Shown here one piece after another: positions 5,690 to 5,799 of a stretch of 5,799 bases of DNA. The DNA is from Pseudomonadota bacterium (lineage in GTDB: Bacteria; Pseudomonadota; Alphaproteobacteria; Rhizobiales; Xanthobacteraceae). The notes beneath the pieces are model-generated. The model was not told the DNA's origin, searched no databases, and saw only the letters and a program-made list of their open reading frames with translations. The stretch covers positions 1-5,799 of the forward strand of contig JAEXXW010000133.1 in assembly GCA_023405565.1 (NCBI GenBank), given 5' to 3'. Position 1 is the stretch's first letter, and each line of letters starts with the position of its first letter. Position numbers and translations under genes: made by a program.

Positions 5690-5799
5690 ATGAATGTCGC
5701 CGTGACACTGGAAAATGGTCTTGCTGCGGGGGCCACCGTGCCGCCGCTGCGACATTTTCTCGAACAGGCTCATGCGTTGTACCGTGAAGACTTTTCCGG
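5690..5799 (+). CDS. Possible start of a divergent gene, cut by the right window edge; function unknown
   Basis: From the ATG at 5690 (the first after an in-frame TGA at 5681) the frame stays open for 36 full codons to the window end. It begins MNVAVTLENGLAAGATVPPL and continues with a helix-like stretch ending HALYREDFSG. I do not recognise the family. In favour: it is divergent from the hydrolase across a repeat-rich gap, as expected for a gene pair with a shared control region. Against: there is no clear Shine-Dalgarno, and only 20 of 36 codons end in G or C, which looks low beside the neighbouring genes. The minus-strand frame across the same bases (5773-5549) reads as an implausible Arg/Ser-rich peptide. 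Confidence 0.35.
   Translation, partial: MNVAVTLENGLAAGATVPPLRHFLEQAHALYREDFS

Noticed and set aside
5549..5773. Minus-strand 74-codon frame in the right-hand region
   Set aside because: The peptide is Arg/Ser-rich with no domain, and the frame covers the palindromes of the control region; no RBS was seen that would rescue it.

Overview
The window looks like a chromosomal stretch from a high-GC alphaproteobacterium. The best guess is Hyphomicrobiales (Bradyrhizobium, Rhodopseudomonas, Afipia or Xanthobacteraceae relatives). This rests on the GC-rich codon choice, the abundance of solute-binding proteins, the Bug-type binding protein, and an intergenic palindrome of the 'GTCCCCGCGAAAGCGGGGAC' kind that is common in this group. 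The taxon is inferred from style, not from a marker gene.

Layout, left to right. (a) Positions 3-1139 (+): a single-domain MetE-like (cobalamin-independent methionine synthase C-terminal fold) protein, cut by the left window edge, with a complete Zn-binding set. (b) Positions 1140-1261: a 122-bp gap holding a perfect 12-bp stem-loop just after the stop. (c) Positions 1262-2431 (+): a LivK-like periplasmic binding protein of the ABC branched-chain amino acid/aromatic acid type. (d) Positions 2490-3467 (+): a TAXI-type TRAP solute-binding protein with a strong RBS. (e) Positions 3468-3563: a convergent junction occupied by a pair of inverted palindromic repeats. (f) Positions 5473 down to 3564 (-): a two-gene unit encoding an exported alpha/beta hydrolase followed by a Bug/TctC tripartite tricarboxylate transporter binding protein, the two coupled by an ATGA stop/start overlap. 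(g) Positions 5474-5799: the upstream region of that unit, carrying several short inverted and direct repeats, and a possible divergent + strand gene start at 5690 that runs off the right edge.

How the genes may work together. Three exported binding proteins from three unrelated transporter classes (ABC, TRAP-TAXI, TTT) sit within 3.3 kb, with no membrane or ATPase subunit visible. Beside them are an exported hydrolase and a methyl/alkyl-transferase-like enzyme. A reasonable reading is an accessory uptake and catabolism locus for organic acids or esters: the hydrolase would release a product in the periplasm that the co-translated Bug protein captures. Substrates cannot be read from the sequence.

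Nothing here amounts to a clearly new biological system. The most notable points are the binding-protein cluster, the coupled hydrolase-Bug pair and the structured non-coding elements.
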